Below, in pieces: positions 63,803-64,000 of a DNA stretch of 64,000 nucleotides (positions are counted from its first letter, which is position 1; each line of letters opens with the position of its first letter). This DNA is from Arthrobacter alpinus (lineage in GTDB: Bacteria > Actinomycetota > Actinomycetes > Actinomycetales > Micrococcaceae): positions 2,542,001 through 2,606,000 of the forward strand of contig NZ_FNTV01000001.1 in the NCBI RefSeq assembly GCF_900105965.1, written 5' to 3'. The translations under genes and the position numbers were made by a program. Under the pieces are notes generated by a model. That model did no database searches. It was not told where the DNA came from and saw only the letters and a list, made by a program, of their open reading frames with translations.

Positions 63803-64000
63803 CTAGATGCTCCCCGGCGGCAAGTATGGTGGCACCTCTATTTCAGGCGCAGGCGAAGCAGCGGTATCCGCTTGAGCCGCGGCGTCTTCTCGGGCAATGG
63901 CTTCGGTGGCCGCGAGGAGCTTGCCGATCATCGACTTTTCCTGGAGCAGGTTCTGGTTCAACAGTTCAGCTACTCCTGCCACACCTCGCGCCTTCGCCTG
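63803..64000 (-). CDS. C-terminal part of a hypothetical, possibly ferritin-like, protein
   Basis: An open frame enters from the right edge and ends at TAG 63803-63805, giving 65 residues. It has a helix (GVAELLNQNLLQEKSMIGKLLAATEAI) and a proline-rich tail (PEIEVPPYLPPGSI). The helix resembles the last helix of YciE/YciF (DUF892) ferritin-like proteins, but the part seen is too short to be sure. Confidence 0.5.
   Translation of the reverse strand, partial: QAKARGVAGVAELLNQNLLQEKSMIGKLLAATEAIAREDAAAQADTAASPAPEIEVPPYLPPGSI

Overview
The window is high-GC actinobacterial chromosome, most likely an Arthrobacter-like member of the Micrococcaceae. This rests on codon use, LicT/BglG and ROK sugar regulation, actinobacterial lipoproteins, an AztABCD-type zinc importer and DtxR/Zur-style operators. 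Taxonomy is an inference from gene content. I see no rRNA, tRNA, CRISPR array, transposase or phage structural gene.

Layout. 1-1534: end of an amino-acid ABC importer (fused binding protein-permease plus ATPase). 1598-9526: a catabolic block of hydroxyacid dehydrogenase, aldehyde dehydrogenase, CoA-transferase and enoyl-CoA hydratase, divergent from a LysR regulator, followed by a 3-hydroxybutyrate-type dehydrogenase and an MHS-family symporter; two promoters share a GCAT-WW-ATGC palindrome. 9823-12368: SRPBCC protein, ArsR-like regulator and zinc alcohol dehydrogenase. 12483-20149: PTS HPr and enzyme I, a HAD phosphatase, and a beta-glucoside PTS operon (EIIBCA, 6-phospho-beta-glucosidase, LicT-like antiterminator) with a readable antiterminator/terminator leader.

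20146-33208: a leftward locus that reads as galactomannan-oligosaccharide use: SGNH esterase, GH36 alpha-galactosidase, ROK repressor, Opp-type ABC importer, GH2 beta-mannosidase and a LacI-like sensor with no DNA-binding domain. The esterase and the mannosidase each carry an apparent frameshift. Near-identical palindromes lie in the two promoters. 33341-37672: a small orphan gene and a heterodimeric ABC exporter flanking a DtxR/IdeR-type iron box.

38526-40085: the most interesting item, a reverse transcriptase preceded by a structured RNA bounded by a perfect 20-bp inverted repeat, the architecture of a retron. 40281-48288: MFS transporter, septum-formation lipoprotein, large membrane protein, and a phosphatidate-related run (App1, diacylglycerol kinase, PAP2, DUF1206). 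48627-54363: secreted sialidase; an ArsR/SulP/multicopper-oxidase operon. 54404-59393: AztA divergent from AztB-AztD-AztC-AztD around a perfect Zur-like box. 59709-62250: a secreted GH16-like protein behind a GEMM-like (cyclic dinucleotide) riboswitch candidate, then a processive-type GT2 synthase with a 54-residue membrane gene at its end. 62409-64000: DJ-1/PfpI-like protein and small hypothetical genes.
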